Origin: Pezicula radicicola
Lineage: Eukaryota > Ascomycota > Leotiomycetes > Helotiales > Dermateaceae
Length of the DNA stretch: 64,000 bases
NCBI GenBank assembly: GCA_003008705.1
Contig: PDUO01000003.1
Span: 1,062,793 to 1,126,792 of the forward strand
Reading direction: 5' to 3'
Shown here: piece after piece, positions 23,192-35,147 of the stretch
How positions within the stretch are numbered: position 1 is the first letter of the stretch
How the letters are laid out: each line of letters begins with the position of its first letter
Made by a program: the position numbers and the translations under genes
The notes under the pieces: generated by a model
What the model was told of the DNA's origin: nothing
Seen by the model: the letters and a program-made list of their open reading frames with translations, nothing else
Database searches by the model: none

Positions 23192-24793
23192 GCACCTCAT
23201 CAAGGATCCAAGGTGCGCAACAATACTTGTTCGCTTACTTGAGATATGGAACTGCGCCAGCAAAATGACTATCTGCGATTCATGAGCTAGGTAGGCGGTA
23301 AAAAGAATAAAGTAAGTCAACCTAGGTCTCGGATTTTGCAATGTAACTCCAAATCTAATGGTGTACTTTTTCAGGGACTATGCTCGGGAAATATCAGCAT
23401 CCCGGGCTCAATACCGTATTCAGTAAATCTGAAATGCGGACTAAGGACCCATTTCTTTCCACAAGAATTACGGAGGACTTGACCCATTGCTATTGGATGA
23501 TTCCCTTGGTTTAAGAACACCAGGGTAGCACTGCAAAGTCTGCCCAATACCTCAGAATCAACTCGGCGATTATAATTTCTAGTCATTCCAAATTTACTGT
23601 CCAACGTGATGTTCTTACAAAGTATCCCAGCTCAGTTTCGTGGTTTAGTGCCGTGACTGCAGCATTGCTGCAAGCGTCTTATCCAAAACCACTCAACATT
23701 GTGTTACGCTTGTTCTGTTTTGTTACTCTTCTTTTTGCCTCATAATAAGGGCCATTACTTTGGATTGTGAACTAATACTCATCCCAAATTGAGCCCAATT
23801 CTACATGCTGACTTGTAAAAGAACTCAACTTCTCACCTCGATAATCCGACGGCAAAGTGATATAAACTGGGTGCCTAACTCCCAACTTCTTGCTTCAACT
23901 AAGCTCTACCGTTTCTAAATTTCCTTCAAGATCACCACCATATCCGTTCCGAGCATTCACCTTCTAACATTCTCACCAATGTCTTTTGTCTTTCAACTTC
24001 GTCAGCCCTGTCAGACTTCTTCGATAGCACCCTAGTCTTTTATCACTTTCAGCTTGTTGCTTCCTTGATCATCTGCATTAATACGGTGCATCTTCAGCTT
24101 TAATAATTTTACCAGCAGCACGCATTCACTCAGCTTCCCCAAAGTGTTCTTGCCCGTCGATCGAACCCTCCGTTCGGAACAACCAACCTCTTCTATCTAA
24201 CAATAACACCATACCGAGTCTCTTATCCCCTTCACTCTATTGGTAACTTCGTCAACTGCATAAGCTTCAATTCTTTTGCTAGCAGCACCCCATCCGCTGA
24301 AGTTCTACAAACGCGATTGGCCTAGATATCTTGATCCTCCTATCTACATTTTCTGCTCCCAGAAACAATCCACCACCAAGCGCAAGTAACTAGCTGGTTA
24401 GTCAACCGCAGTGAATTAGTGGTTGAGCTACCTATCCGCTAACAGTATCTCAGCAACCTCTCTTCAACTTTTAGCGACACCAGCAATATTCTATCCTCTC
24501 AGACTATCTAACAGCCTTGGAGCAACCACCCCCATAACATTTACTGGATCATCGCCTACAACGTGGATGAGTTGAATTGCTGCGCTGAAAATATCTCAGG
24601 CACCGAACTAATCCATACATTTTTTCTGCATGTACTCTCATCGAGATCAACTACACAAAGTCATACCAAAAGAATGTAGGTATTCTAAAGATATTAATGG
24701 GAAAACTTAGTAGTCCCAGCGTCTGACAAACTCAAGATTCAACTAACCCTTCTTTTGCTAGCCATATTACGATAGCTATCAATTTCAGCAAAT
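23192..24793. other. 1.6-kb gap with pyrimidine-rich leader
   Basis: The left part is the MTR2 3' flank. From about 23800 to 24560 the plus strand is rich in C and T with many CAACC, CTTC and TCACC words, the look of a long 5' leader and promoter for the gene at 24794. A minus-strand frame at 23371-23604 has no ATG start and is not called. Confidence 0.4.
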
Positions 24794-27645
24794 ATGAAAC
24801 TAGCCAAACCAGAGGAGCCGCAGGGCCCAAAGGGAAGCCCGTCTACTGCAGAAGTCGTCATGCAGGTTGACGGCAAGAGCCTTCCTGAGTATGGAACTAG
24901 TGTTGAAGGTAATAAATCAACTTGCTTTGTGTCTGTAACAGCTGGAGACATGATTTTAGTTGCTTCCACCAATACATCTGGCAAACTGGATATTGCTGAT
25001 CTTATTGTCGACGGGATCTTGCGAGATTCGAAGCACAACACCAGAAGCAGCAAAAGTTTTGCTGTTGAATTCAACCGCGTCTGTCACCAGCCAAAGAGAC
25101 CAGGCAAACAGTCCAAACAAGCATTGCAGTTATTTGAAATGCAGGTTCAACCACGAAACACGGAGAAAGGTAGGTAGTGTATAGACTTGTTGTTTCCTGG
25201 CCTATTGGACTGATTGCTTCACAGATGAACGTTCTTCTGACACTCCTAACCCATCAAGAGTTGGTGACCTTACTGTTCGAATTTATCGATCAGATTTAGA
25301 TGATCCAAGCGAGTCAGCTGAATCTGGTCCCAAGCTGAACCGAGGCCCCAAGTATTCCGACTACTCCACTTGGTCAGATCTCAATTTTAACTTAAGCCCT
25401 GACGAGCCTCCCCCACCCTTCGAGATCGGGTAAGTTGATATTCTAATTTAACATCTTGTTGCACTGACCGGTTACACAGTTTCGTTAATGGGGATAAGAA
25501 ATCGTGTGAAACTGCAAGAAAGCGAATCAAGGCGGAGTTTACTGAAGACTACACGTTATGGGCCGCATTTACTTTTAAACTCCGTTCACCTGAAGAGCTT
25601 CGCTCAAGAGGTTTCAATGTCCCAAATCGCCCAGCGGGACCTTCTAACTCTCAGCATGCGTCTCAAAAGGCTGTCGAGATGTCTAAGGCTGGTATGACTG
25701 GCGAAATATTCAAACCTTCTGAATTTCCCAAGGCGGGTGGAAAGGTCCTACAGTCAAGTATGAAGTCAATATCAGCGCACTCTGAGAGTCCTCAGATTGA
25801 GAGAGTTGAACCTTCTGACGCTCAACGCTCCATACCACAAGTTGATGATACTCGAAATACTCCTACTGGACGCCCTGGAATGAAGGTAGTCAATCCTCCA
25901 GCTAGACGAACTCCTTCTAGCTCCAATGGATCGGGAGGTTTAAACCAACGCAAGCCAGCATGGGCCCAAAATGGAGTAACTGCTAATGCCCCGAACACAC
26001 CGCCCTCAATTCCGGACAATAGGTCTAGCGGACCTAGACCTCTAAATGAGCCGATCAAGTTAAAAGCTACACCACGAAAGGCATATGTTGAAGATGCGGT
26101 CGATGAAGACGATAAGTATAGCAGTCATCACCCTATGCCACCACCTCCTAGCACTGTTCGTCCGCCTATTTCAAACCCACCGCGCTCCAACACGGCTCAG
26201 AGAATTTTGTCAATAAATGATTTCCAACCAGTAAAAATTACGCAGCCGGTACCACGGCCTGTTTCACGCTCTTCGTTGGGGAGTCTTGAAGAATTACTTG
26301 ACCAGGAAAATGGCTACAATCCCGCTACAGAATCTACAGAGCATGGAAGTGTTGAACATGGCCCTAGAGTCCACACACATCCTTCAACAGATAGTGAGGT
26401 TCAGCTTCTAAGGGAGCGTGGCCGTGATGGTGGACCGCCAGTGCGAATTACAAATCCCGAACTCAATCCAGACGATTATCCCAAAGTTGAGTCAATTGAG
26501 AAAGATGAGAAACCGAATGTGGCTTCTAGCTTCGTTACTAGGTCGGGTCCTGCTTATGAATCTTGGCAAGGGAGAGGTACCAGTCAGGATTCAGACATTG
26601 ATTCTACCACGAATTCAGATTACGATAGAATGGAACGTAGAATGTCACGCGTCATCTCCGGCACGATACAATCACCTCGCTTCTCAACTCAAGCCAGTGG
26701 TCTTTCAGAGCTTGCAGAGAGAATGAAAGTCAATTCACAACCTCAGGTTCAAACTCCAAGTTTTAGACCCTCAAGCTTCCCCAATTCGGGATTCGTACCC
26801 ACCAAAGATCCTGAAGAATATCTAACAACAAGTCATGAAGCCACACCTACCTCGGCTCCGATACCATCAACTACTGATACATTGGGTAAGGGTGTTAGTC
26901 CTCACCAGATGAAGGTTGCGGGAATTCCCCAATCCCTAACAAATAATCTAGGACAGGAAAGCGCCGTTAGTCTCAGCAACAGTAATTCTAACGCTCGGCC
27001 GCCCACTACAAGTCTTCGCCCTGAATATGAGTTGTGTGAGGACACAGTGTCCCTTCTAACCCCACCACCTTCAACTACCAAGCTCGGCAAGAGAAAGGCA
27101 GTTGCTATTAGCAGGGGTTCAAATGTTGCACCACCTGTTACGGAGTTTCCGTCACGGAAAGAGAGTGCCGCACTAGCTCTGCGGAACACTTTTCAGCGCG
27201 AGATGGGTGGACCCAACGGATCTAGTAGCAGTAGCGGCGGCCTGAATATCTCCAATGTCAATGAACACGCAGAGGTACAACCGCCAGAACCTAATACCTA
27301 TGAAGATTATATTCAAAAGAAGAGCGCCCGCAGAACTTCTCTTGAGCCCCACTTCGCCCCTCACTTTTCCCCTCTCCATCACAAGAAGAAGGAAGCTCAA
27401 GATAGATATCAGGCTGCTTTCGATACGCGACGCAAAGAGCAGCTCAAATATGAACAGGCACTTGCCAATAACAAGGACAGAGCCGAGGTATGTACATATA
27501 TTCAATAAATTATGCTACGTAACCATGCTGATCATAAGTACAGATTCGAGAGTTGCACTCCAACGCACAGAAGCTTGAGCGAGAAATTGCTGATTTGCGG
27601 GCTCGGACAGCTGCTCTAAGCAATGATTGCGATACACGTGCTTAG
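24794..27645 (+). CDS. Unknown 896-aa protein, possibly DUF7918-like N-terminus
   Basis: Exons 24794-25169, 25225-25429, 25480-27487 and 27544-27645 close in phase. The first 250 residues are ordered: a beta-rich start (AEVVMQVDGKSLPEYG, CFVSVTAGDMILVAS, IADLIVDGI) and a later FTEDYTLWAAFTFKLRSPEE. This arrangement resembles the fungal domain of unknown function DUF7918, but I cannot verify it. Residues about 260-820 are disordered, rich in Pro, Ser, Thr and Arg. The last 60 residues form a charged coiled coil (REQLKYEQALANNKDRAE, then QKLEREIADLRARTAAL). It has no signal peptide or membrane helix. It could be a scaffold or chromatin-related protein; that is inference. Confidence 0.65.
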
Positions 27646-28501
27646 ATGCTTTCCGCTTTACTATGCAAGAAAGTTCGTCCTGCGATCTCGCTTATTGTTG
27701 TCATTCATTCATTATCCCGACATTGAGAGTCCGGACGTGATCCATACAGCATTTATTTCTTTGGGTGAATAGCTCATTTTGCAACCTGCAAGGAACTTTT
27801 CATAGACGCCTGTTTGCCCATCAGCCAGCTGTAACGAATAATGGCCCCTTTTGCTTTTCACTCAATATTTCGTTCAATTACCTCCAGAGTCATATCATAC
27901 ATATTTAGGCCAGCAATGGGTTACTTAGTTAAGGAAAATGAACATACTTATTTTGCATCTCTTCGGTATTTTTATTGGTGAATCTACTCGCTCTTTTAAA
28001 ATTGACACCTTGTTCATATCTCATGAACTCCTTTGAGTTCAAACTACCTATTGCCGTCTAAAATAACATCTCTTTTTACAACCGACTTTGCACTAAGCTT
28101 CTCATCTGTAAAGTTTTTTCGCTGTAGAAGAGGCTTCGATAAAGCATCTGAGTTATTCAGATTAAGTTAGTTATTCAAGATAAGTCAATTATTCATTACA
28201 GTTAACCACTTATCTTTATAACCTCCAGGATCAGACCAGCAATAGCACTACGAGATGGCTTACTCTCGTGCTACCAACATCCCCTGTTATTTACAACAAG
28301 TTTGCTGTGACAGATGTTTTATTGTTTCTGTAATAAGTACTTCACACCTTTCGTCAACCGTTGCACTATTTCAACCCCTACATTGGTAGCCGACGTGCAT
28401 AAGTGACGCCGTACGAAAAAAAGGCACAGAAATATGATCGAGGTCCTAAACTCCTTGCTCATTCCTAGAATCATCCACCCTAAAACATCTATCATCAACT
28501 T
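27646..28501. other. Convergent gap with AT-rich repeat-like stretch
   Basis: There is no gene here. At about 28150-28210 the sequence alternates GTTATTCA and AAGTTAG/AAGTCAA blocks and looks like a very degraded copy of the dispersed repeat. The rest is AT-rich 3' flank of the two convergent genes. Confidence 0.35.
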
Positions 28502-29047
28502 TCATTTTCTTGGTGGTGTGCGCATATTTGCTTTCACTCTCTCAAGCAATTCCTCTTGTGTATCCTTGGAATTGGGATGAAGGTTCCTCTGAATGTACAA
28601 GAATCAGCATGCGACTCACTCTTTAACTAATAGACTTCGATTTTCTGCCCCAAAATGCCTCAGGAAGAAGAAGGGTTTTAATTGCACTTACAGCTGCCAA
28701 CCACCTCCGCATCTCCTCTTTTGTCCAAGACTCAGGGTCTAACCAACTTGTAAGCAAGGACAACAACCACACCCAGAAAGACAACTGTTCAGAACACCAT
28801 ACCACCAGTTGGGTCATTTTCCTTTGGAAACATATCCTGTCCCCAGATTGTCCATACGGCGGCAGCTGTAACAAGTCCCCCAAATGCTTTGGAGGTTAGC
28901 TACAGGACCAACGTCACAAAGAATTATGGCATACCGAGAAATGTGTTCTAGAGTATAATCAGATATCGTAAACAATCATAGCCTTGGATTTTTGAGAACA
29001 TGTTTACTTACTTTTGAGTGCAATGCTCTGTCAAGTGGAGTAGGCAT
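28502..29047 (-). CDS. Small membrane protein with SAP/Ish1-like helix pair, 88 aa
   Basis: Five exons (29012-29047, 28935-28947, 28803-28886, 28692-28738, 28502-28588) close in phase. The product starts MPTPLDRALHSKNTFL, then has a hydrophobic segment FGGLVTAAAVWTIWG (about residues 18-32) that could span a membrane. It ends with SWTKEEMRRWLAARNLHP and EELLERVKANM, the two-helix pattern of SAP, HeH and Ish1-type domains. Exon 2 is only 13 nt. The gene is divergent from RPL38. Proteins of this shape are widespread in ascomycetes and might be mitochondrial or nuclear-envelope proteins; the role is unknown. Confidence 0.78.
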
Positions 29048-29432
29048 TTTGGATTGGAGCTTGTCGATGACGCACGAGTGGCGTTGAGTTGATCAAAGAT
29101 GATTTTATGAGAATCTTTCAGAAGAAAACTCAGGGTTTGAAGGTCTGCTGAATTGTCGGCTTAACAGCTTATGTAAAGTTAGAAGGTACCTATGTAAAGT
29201 ATAGTTGATTCAAAAGGTGGACGAGAGCTGGTGCCTCGAGAATATATGTGGCTGACGCGTACGGCAAAGCCACATGTCCTTCCCGCCTTTGTTATCGCGA
29301 TAAGGAAAGTAAGCGAGGGTGCTTAGTAACATTACGCACACAGAATTTCCATCAACACCATCTCCCATCAACCTCACTACACGACAAAGAACTCTTCAAT
29401 TCCCTCCAGACACCGTCTAATCAACCGCCAAA
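29048..29432. promoter_or_regulatory. Divergent promoter with RPL38
   Basis: This 385-bp gap lies between the starts of the small membrane protein and RPL38. The end nearest RPL38 is pyrimidine- and CA-rich (about 29340-29430), as is usual for fungal ribosomal protein leaders. No clear TATA box is seen. Confidence 0.4.
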
Positions 29433-29943
29433 ATGCCTCAAGAAGTTTCAGACATCAAGAATGTATGTTTTCCCCCACAAAATTGCGCTGGCGATGCTCT
29501 GCGCTGAAGTGCCACAAGGAACTTGCTAATAATTTCGCAGTTCATTGAGATTTGCAGACGCAAGGATGCTTCCTGTACGTTAATCTGAGATTGGGAAATA
29601 GGATGTGATGGAAGCTCTGGGCGGAGATGTCATAGGCAGATTTGGAGCGTAGACTGACCTGGAGGAACAGCTGCTCGCATAAAGCGCAACAAGAAGACCT
29701 CGCAGACCAAGTTCAAGGTCCGCTGCCAACGTCACCTGTACACTCTCGTCTTGAAGGATTCCGAGAAGGTTGAGAAGCTCAAGCAATCGCTCCCACCAAG
29801 TACGTTCTCCAGCCCATACAGAATAGAGCGCCACACTCGCAACACGTCCCAATTGGAGTCCATGTACTGATAGAGTTCGAACAGACCTTACCATCGCCGA
29901 TACCCCAAAGAAGAACGCCAAGGGCAAGCGAGTTGCACAATAA
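29433..29943 (+). CDS. RPL38: 60S ribosomal protein eL38
   Basis: eL38 is a small basic protein of the large ribosomal subunit. Exons 29433-29462, 29541-29574, 29671-29799 and 29885-29943 give 83 residues, the normal length. The sequence contains [59 protein letters not shown] and [19 protein letters not shown], covering the whole family pattern with no gaps. All three junctions restore conserved residues. The introns are 78, 96 and 85 nt; I checked them for snoRNA boxes and found nothing convincing. Confidence 0.97.
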
Positions 29944-31487
29944 ATGGATAGTTGATTAGATCGGATTGATAGGACGGATGGATTTTGCATGTGCTGGCTG
30001 AAATATCCAGAATTGGCGTACGGCATATGGTATTAGGAACAGTTCAGCGAAGCTGCAATGATATAGCAACACGAACTTTTCATCAACCATCAATTTTCTC
30101 TGTCATCTATCAAGGATTCATGGGGCGTAAGGGCAGCAAGGTGAAGAATACGAGCCATTCACTGGTTATTTTAAGTACCAATGCGTGGCAGGGAGATCCA
30201 ATTCTTGCATTACGATGTCCGATACTCGGTTGATGCTTCGATGAGAACAACCCACGACTCAACCAACGAGCCCACACAGGAACTTGATAACAGAATAATA
30301 TTGGAGATTGGCATTCACCTTCTAGAATTAATCATTTAGGCGGAAGACCAATTCAGTGATTCAGAGTGAACAGTTTCGGTGGCTCGGGATGGCCCAATTC
30401 GGTAATTCTATATCGTTCTATGCCGACGAATTTAACTCACTTGACTTGAGTAAGTTATTTGAGTGGTTCAATTGGTTCGTATAAATTAATTCAGGATTAT
30501 TCGGCGTTAATAGGTGAGGAATTTGTGAAAGGAAATTCATTTCAGTTACACTGCGGTCTTCATTGGTTTCTCCAGGATTGCCACCAACCAAGGTTGAAAT
30601 GTCATATCTACAATCTTCAATATTTTGAACTGGTAATCCTCGATGAATCCAAGCAGCTTCATACTCACTTTCAAGCATAGGAGGAAAATATAGAGATACC
30701 TTGCCCTCTGGACTTGGTTTGCTAAGCCAATTGATTTGAGTAACTCACTCGGCTTGATTAGGAACTTACTCAATTTGAGTGACACACTTCTTGGAGAACT
30801 CACTTGCTCTCTGAGCAAGGCGCTCGACTTGTGTAACTCAAGTCGATCTAAGCTTGATTCTAGTCTGAGCCTTAACGACACTATTTAACACTATGTGATA
30901 TAGTTGGAGTTCGCCGCCGCCGTACTTAAACATAGAAAATAAATGATATCAAATGACTTATCAAAGTGAAAAGAGTTTGTGGCTTGAGGCGGGATATTAT
31001 TGGAAGGGTAGGTTATTAAATCAAGTCTAGATGAGCTCTTGCTGTGACAGTTGTTGGAGAGCAACCTGTAAAAGCGGCAATGTTCTCCTGCAACGAAAAT
31101 GCAGGACACCTTTATTGTACTACCTCGTACTCGACGCGTCGCTGAGAGAATGAAATATCTCGTCCTCGGGATCCAATTGCTTGCTTAATTTCCTTGGAAG
31201 CCTGCAAGACCCTAGAAATATGGCGTTTTCTGTCGCAGCTGAATAGCCAGCCGCACAGAGCTGCACAATTTCAAATCGGGGGTCATCCGATAAGGAAATT
31301 ACCTATGATGACTTTCCAGCCTTTGCATCTCCAAGGATCCACAAAATTAGGCAGGGGGCAGAAGTAACCACTTCGAGTCGAACCGATGATCCCCAGATTT
31401 CCCTCTTCGCGCGTCCACAAGTCATTCTTTTAATCTGTTCAAGATCTCTTTGTTCATCTGTCGTTGTTGCTCTGGTTGTTATATTTA
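29944..31487. other. 1.5-kb gap rich in dispersed repeat copies
   Basis: This contains the RPL38 3' flank, several copies of the dispersed AACTCACTTG/CTTGAGT repeat between 30434 and 30860 (listed separately) and the ERG12 promoter with a GC-rich patch near 31130-31260. The frames at 30418-30881 run through repeat sequence and are not genes. Confidence 0.5.
30434..30860. repeat. Cluster of dispersed CTTGAGTAACTCACTTG repeats
   Basis: The unit appears as AACTCACTTGACTTGAGTAA (from 30434), TTGATTTGAGTAACTCACT (about 30731-30749), then ACTTACTCAATTTGAGTGAC, GAACTCACTTGCTCT and CTTGTGTAACTCAAGTCGA up to about 30850. Each half is close to the inverse of the other, so the run could form hairpins. 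The same words occur in the 11963-12090 element, in intron 5901-6176 and near 46640. Confidence 0.6.
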
Positions 31488-33163
31488 ATGGAATTTGCAC
31501 GCCGAGAAATGACTAGCAAGTCCACCGGAAGTAGGAGGGTCTCAGTGAAGTCTAAAAGGCACTCGCTTTCCAGTAGTAGCACCATGGACTCCGTCCGAAT
31601 CCCAACACCACCCGAAACCAGTCCTTCAAACTCACCATCCCTCGATATCGATATGTCGCACGACGAAGAAAGCATCAGTGGTATTGCTGAAGATGCAGAG
31701 CGTACATCCCTCAATGGCGCTCCCAAAACGACGAGGCAGGCGATCAAGAGGAAGCAATCGACACCAATGATGCCTCCTTTTATGGTATCAAGTCCGGGGA
31801 AAGTCATTGTCTTTGGGGAACACGCTGTAGTTCATGGCAAGGTACATCAGAATTCAGTAAATTAAGTCCTGTGTGCTAAATCAATCTATAGAAAGCAATT
31901 GCAGCAGCAATTTCTTTGCGATCCTATCTCTTGGTCACGGCGTTGTCCAAGTCCAAGAGGACAATCTCCTTACGATTCCCCGATATCAACATGTCGCATA
32001 CATGGAACATTGACGATCTGCCATGGAGCACCTTCTCTCAGCCCTCGAAAAAGAAGTACTACTATGACCTCGTCACGTCGCTTGACCCCGAGCTGTATGC
32101 GTCGATGAAACCACATCTTGCCGATATATCCTTAGACGCGCCTGAGGATATTCGAAAGATTCATCAGAATTCTGCGGCATCATTCTTATACCTTTTTCTT
32201 TCTCTGGGATCGCAGTCTTTTCCTGGATGCCTATACACCTTAAGATCAACAGTACCAATTGGAGCAGGATTGGGCAGTAGTGCGGCGATTTCCGTCTGTC
32301 TTGCTGCAGCTCTTCTACTACAAATACGAACACTTTCTGGACCGCATCCAGATCAACCATCCGATGAGGCGCGGTTACAAGTTGAGCGGATAAATCGGTG
32401 GGCGTTTGTTGGAGAGATGTGTATACACGGAACTCCATCTGGTGTTGATAACACTGTTGCAACACAGGGCAAGGCCGTTGTTTTCCAGAGACCAGACTAC
32501 ACGAAACCTCCTACTGTTAAGCCATTATGGAACTTCCCTGAACTACCTCTCCTTCTGGTAGATACACGACAGTCAAGAACAACTGCCGCGGAGGTTAAAA
32601 AGGTCGCGATACTAAAGAATACCCACCCTCAAATTACAGAGTCAATATTACACGCTATTGACAAGGTCTCAGAAGATGCGGCTGACTTGATATCACACGA
32701 AGATTTTGACAACGAGGATGCTTCCAGCCTCGAGGCTTTGGGCAAACTAATGACTATAAATCATGGACTTTTAGTGGCCTTGGGGGTTTCGCATCCACGA
32801 CTTGAAAGGATACGAGAACTCGTCGATCATGAGGGTATTGGCTGGACTAAACTTACAGGTGCGGGAGGGGGAGGTTGCGCAATTACCCTCCTAAAGCCTG
32901 ATGTGTCGAGGGAAAGGGTCCGACGATTGGAGGACACACTAAAAAAAGAGGGTTACGCAAAGTTCGAAACAACACTAGGTTGCGATGGCGTTGGTGTTCT
33001 TTGGCCTGCTATTCTAAAGAATGGCGCCGACGATGAGCAAGGAGGAGATGAGATTGACCAGGAGAAATTCCTAAATGCAGATGGTATTGAGGGTGTGGAG
33101 GAACTTGTTGGGGTTCGTGGAGACGGTGGGGATAGAGAAGCTTGGAAATTTTGGAGAGTGTAG
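31488..33163 (+). CDS. ERG12: Mevalonate kinase
   Basis: This GHMP kinase phosphorylates mevalonate in the isoprenoid and ergosterol pathway. Exons 31488-31841 and 31892-33163 (50-nt intron) give 541 residues from the first ATG; ATGs at 31509 and 31584 are also possible. The catalytic domain starts at about residue 105 with SSPGKVIVFGEHAVVHGK. The ATP-binding GHMP loop is PIGAGLGSSAAIS, and the C-terminal motif is TGAGGGGCAITLLK. The first 100 residues are a Ser/Thr-rich, probably disordered extension not needed for the fold. The extra C-terminal acidic tail (DEQGGDEIDQEK) is also outside the core. ERG12 lies next to RAM2, which uses the farnesyl end product of this pathway. Confidence 0.94.
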
Positions 33164-33497
33164 GACTGATACTGGCAACGGCCAAAGAAAAACCAATGCT
33201 CTGTACAACAGCAAACTGTGATTTTATTGTATCGACAGATAACTTCCGCTATGTGTTAACTTACGGGACTAAATAATACCTAATCAATGATTGAATTTTG
33301 CATAACACAATTCCTGATTACATTTACACCAGACCACCAGACTCACCATAGTAGTCTCCGCTTTTCTGCGCTCCTGAATGACCCCATATTTTCTCTTGAT
33401 ATTGTTCTCTTGCAGCCTCTTCGTATTGTTCTCAGCCTCGCCTGTTCGGCTTTCATTCCTCGCTTTCAAAGCTCTCAAAACCCCTCCACCATTCGAG
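33164..33497. promoter_or_regulatory. Short gap between ERG12 and RAM2
   Basis: This 334-bp gap holds the ERG12 3' flank and the RAM2 promoter. Nothing beyond AT-rich and pyrimidine-rich leader sequence is seen. Confidence 0.35.
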
Positions 33498-35147
33498 ATG
33501 GCTCCCAAACATAAGGCACAACCAAAAGCTGCACCACCTCCAGCAGCGGCAGTAGTAAAGGAGTGTAGGTGAATGTGTTTCGCAGCAACTTCTAGTCGAT
33601 TTTATTCATAATTAAATCACTAGCTGACCATGTTCTCTTACAGACCCCACAATCCAGGCAAAGCTGGAAGCTGAATATATCGAATCGCGACCCTACCAAG
33701 CACTCGTGGATAAGAAAGGAGTTGCAGGACTGACACCAGCGGAAAAACTTGGGTACGCACAGTACGTACTCCTTGACAGCGGCTCCTGGCAATACTGGCC
33801 TAAAGACCAACAAAAGTTATTCTGGGCGAAGATCCAGAAGGAGAAAATTCCCATCCCAAAGCCTCCACCTGGCGATCTAGGAAAGGATAGTAGAGGAAGA
33901 GATATTGGAAGTTTCACGCCGAAGGAATACGAGGACTACGAGGAACGGCAGACGCAGCTCTATTCTTTAAAGCAGAAAAGCCGTAGGTGGAGGGAGATTC
34001 ACAACGACGGAGAGGAGTTTTTCCCCGAAATTGAGAAAGAAGAGGATATCGACGTTGAGAGAGAAAGAAGAAAGGAAATTGGAAAGTTACAGGGTAAAAA
34101 TATGGGGAAATACGAGGGTGATCCCGTTTGGGATGATGTGGTTCCTATTCCACAAGAAGATGGAGAGGGAGCTTTGGCCCAGATTGCGTATTCAGATGAA
34201 TATGCTGAAGGTAATGCAATGTCTTTATCCCACAGTCAGAAACATGCAGCTAACCAATATTATCAGCAATGGGCTACCTTCGCGCCGTCATGGCTTCTGG
34301 AGAACATAGTCAGCGTGTCCTAGAGCTAACAGAGTACATCATCACCATGAACGCAGCTCATTATACTGTCTGGCTCTACCGTGCATCCACCCTCTTCGCA
34401 CTTTCATCATCCATCAATGCCGAACTTGAATGGCTGAACGGGGTCGCTATTGAAAACCAAAAGAACTATCAAATCTGGCACCACCGCCAACTCCTCATGG
34501 ACCAGCTCTACAACACCATCTCCTCGTCTCCATCTGACCGTGAAGCACTATTTAAATCCGAACTAGCGTTCATGACCCGAATGTTCGCCGAGGATTCAAA
34601 GAATTACCACGTTTGGAGTTATAGGCAATATCTAGTCAGGAAACTGGACCTCTTTAGTGAGCATAGGGAACTGGAGTCGATTGAGAGGTTGCTAAGACAA
34701 GATGTGAGAAACAATTCAGCATGGTCTCATCGATTCTTTATCGTCTTTTCCAACCCTTCCTACTCTACACCGACCAGCAAAGCAATCGATCACGACCCCG
34801 CCATCCCATCAGACATCCTGGACCGTGAACTCAACTTTGCAAAAGCCGCTACATTTGAAGCTCCCCAAAACCAAAGCCCTTGGAACTACATCAGAGGCGT
34901 TTTGAGGAAGGGAGGTAGAGAGCTGAAGACTGAAGAGGAGTTTGCTTCGGCTTTTGTTAGTATTCCTGAGGGGGAAGGCGAGGAGGATGTTAAGAGTAGT
35001 CACGCATTGGATTTTCTTGCGGATATTTGGGAGCAGAAGGGAGAGAAAAGCAAGGCCGATAAGGCACTGGTTTTGCTTGGTGATAGATATGATCGTATAC
35101 GTAAGAACTATTGGGAATGGAGGAGGAATTCGTTGAATGAAGCATGA
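33498..35147 (+). CDS. RAM2: Protein farnesyl/geranylgeranyl transferase alpha subunit with N-terminal extension
   Basis: Ram2 is the shared alpha subunit of farnesyltransferase and geranylgeranyltransferase I, which prenylate CaaX proteins such as Ras and Rho. Exons 33498-33564, 33644-34210 and 34267-35147 give 504 residues. The usual protein begins at about residue 194 (MGKYEGDPVWDDVVPIPQ, ATG at 34102) and carries the prenyltransferase alpha repeats NAAHYTVWLYR, NYQIWHHRQ, NYHVWSYRQ, NNSAWSHRF and NQSPWNYIRG. The 193 residues before it are an in-frame, intron-joined extension containing DSGSWQYWPKDQQKLFWAK and a long charged helix; I do not recognise this domain. The core call is firm. Whether the extension is on the same mRNA is the open question. 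Confidence 0.9.

Noticed and set aside
23371..23604. 77-codon minus-strand frame that reads fairly protein-like
   Set aside because: No ATG at its start, no splice partner found and no family recognised; left as possible relic.
29575..29884. RPL38 introns as snoRNA hosts
   Set aside because: Weak C-like GTGATGG and CTGA words occur, but spacing and terminal stems do not fit; the second CTGA is probably the branch point.
30546..30881. 111-codon minus-strand frame
   Set aside because: Its sequence is mostly the dispersed CTTGAGT/ACTCAAG repeat, so the open frame is a by-product of the repeat.
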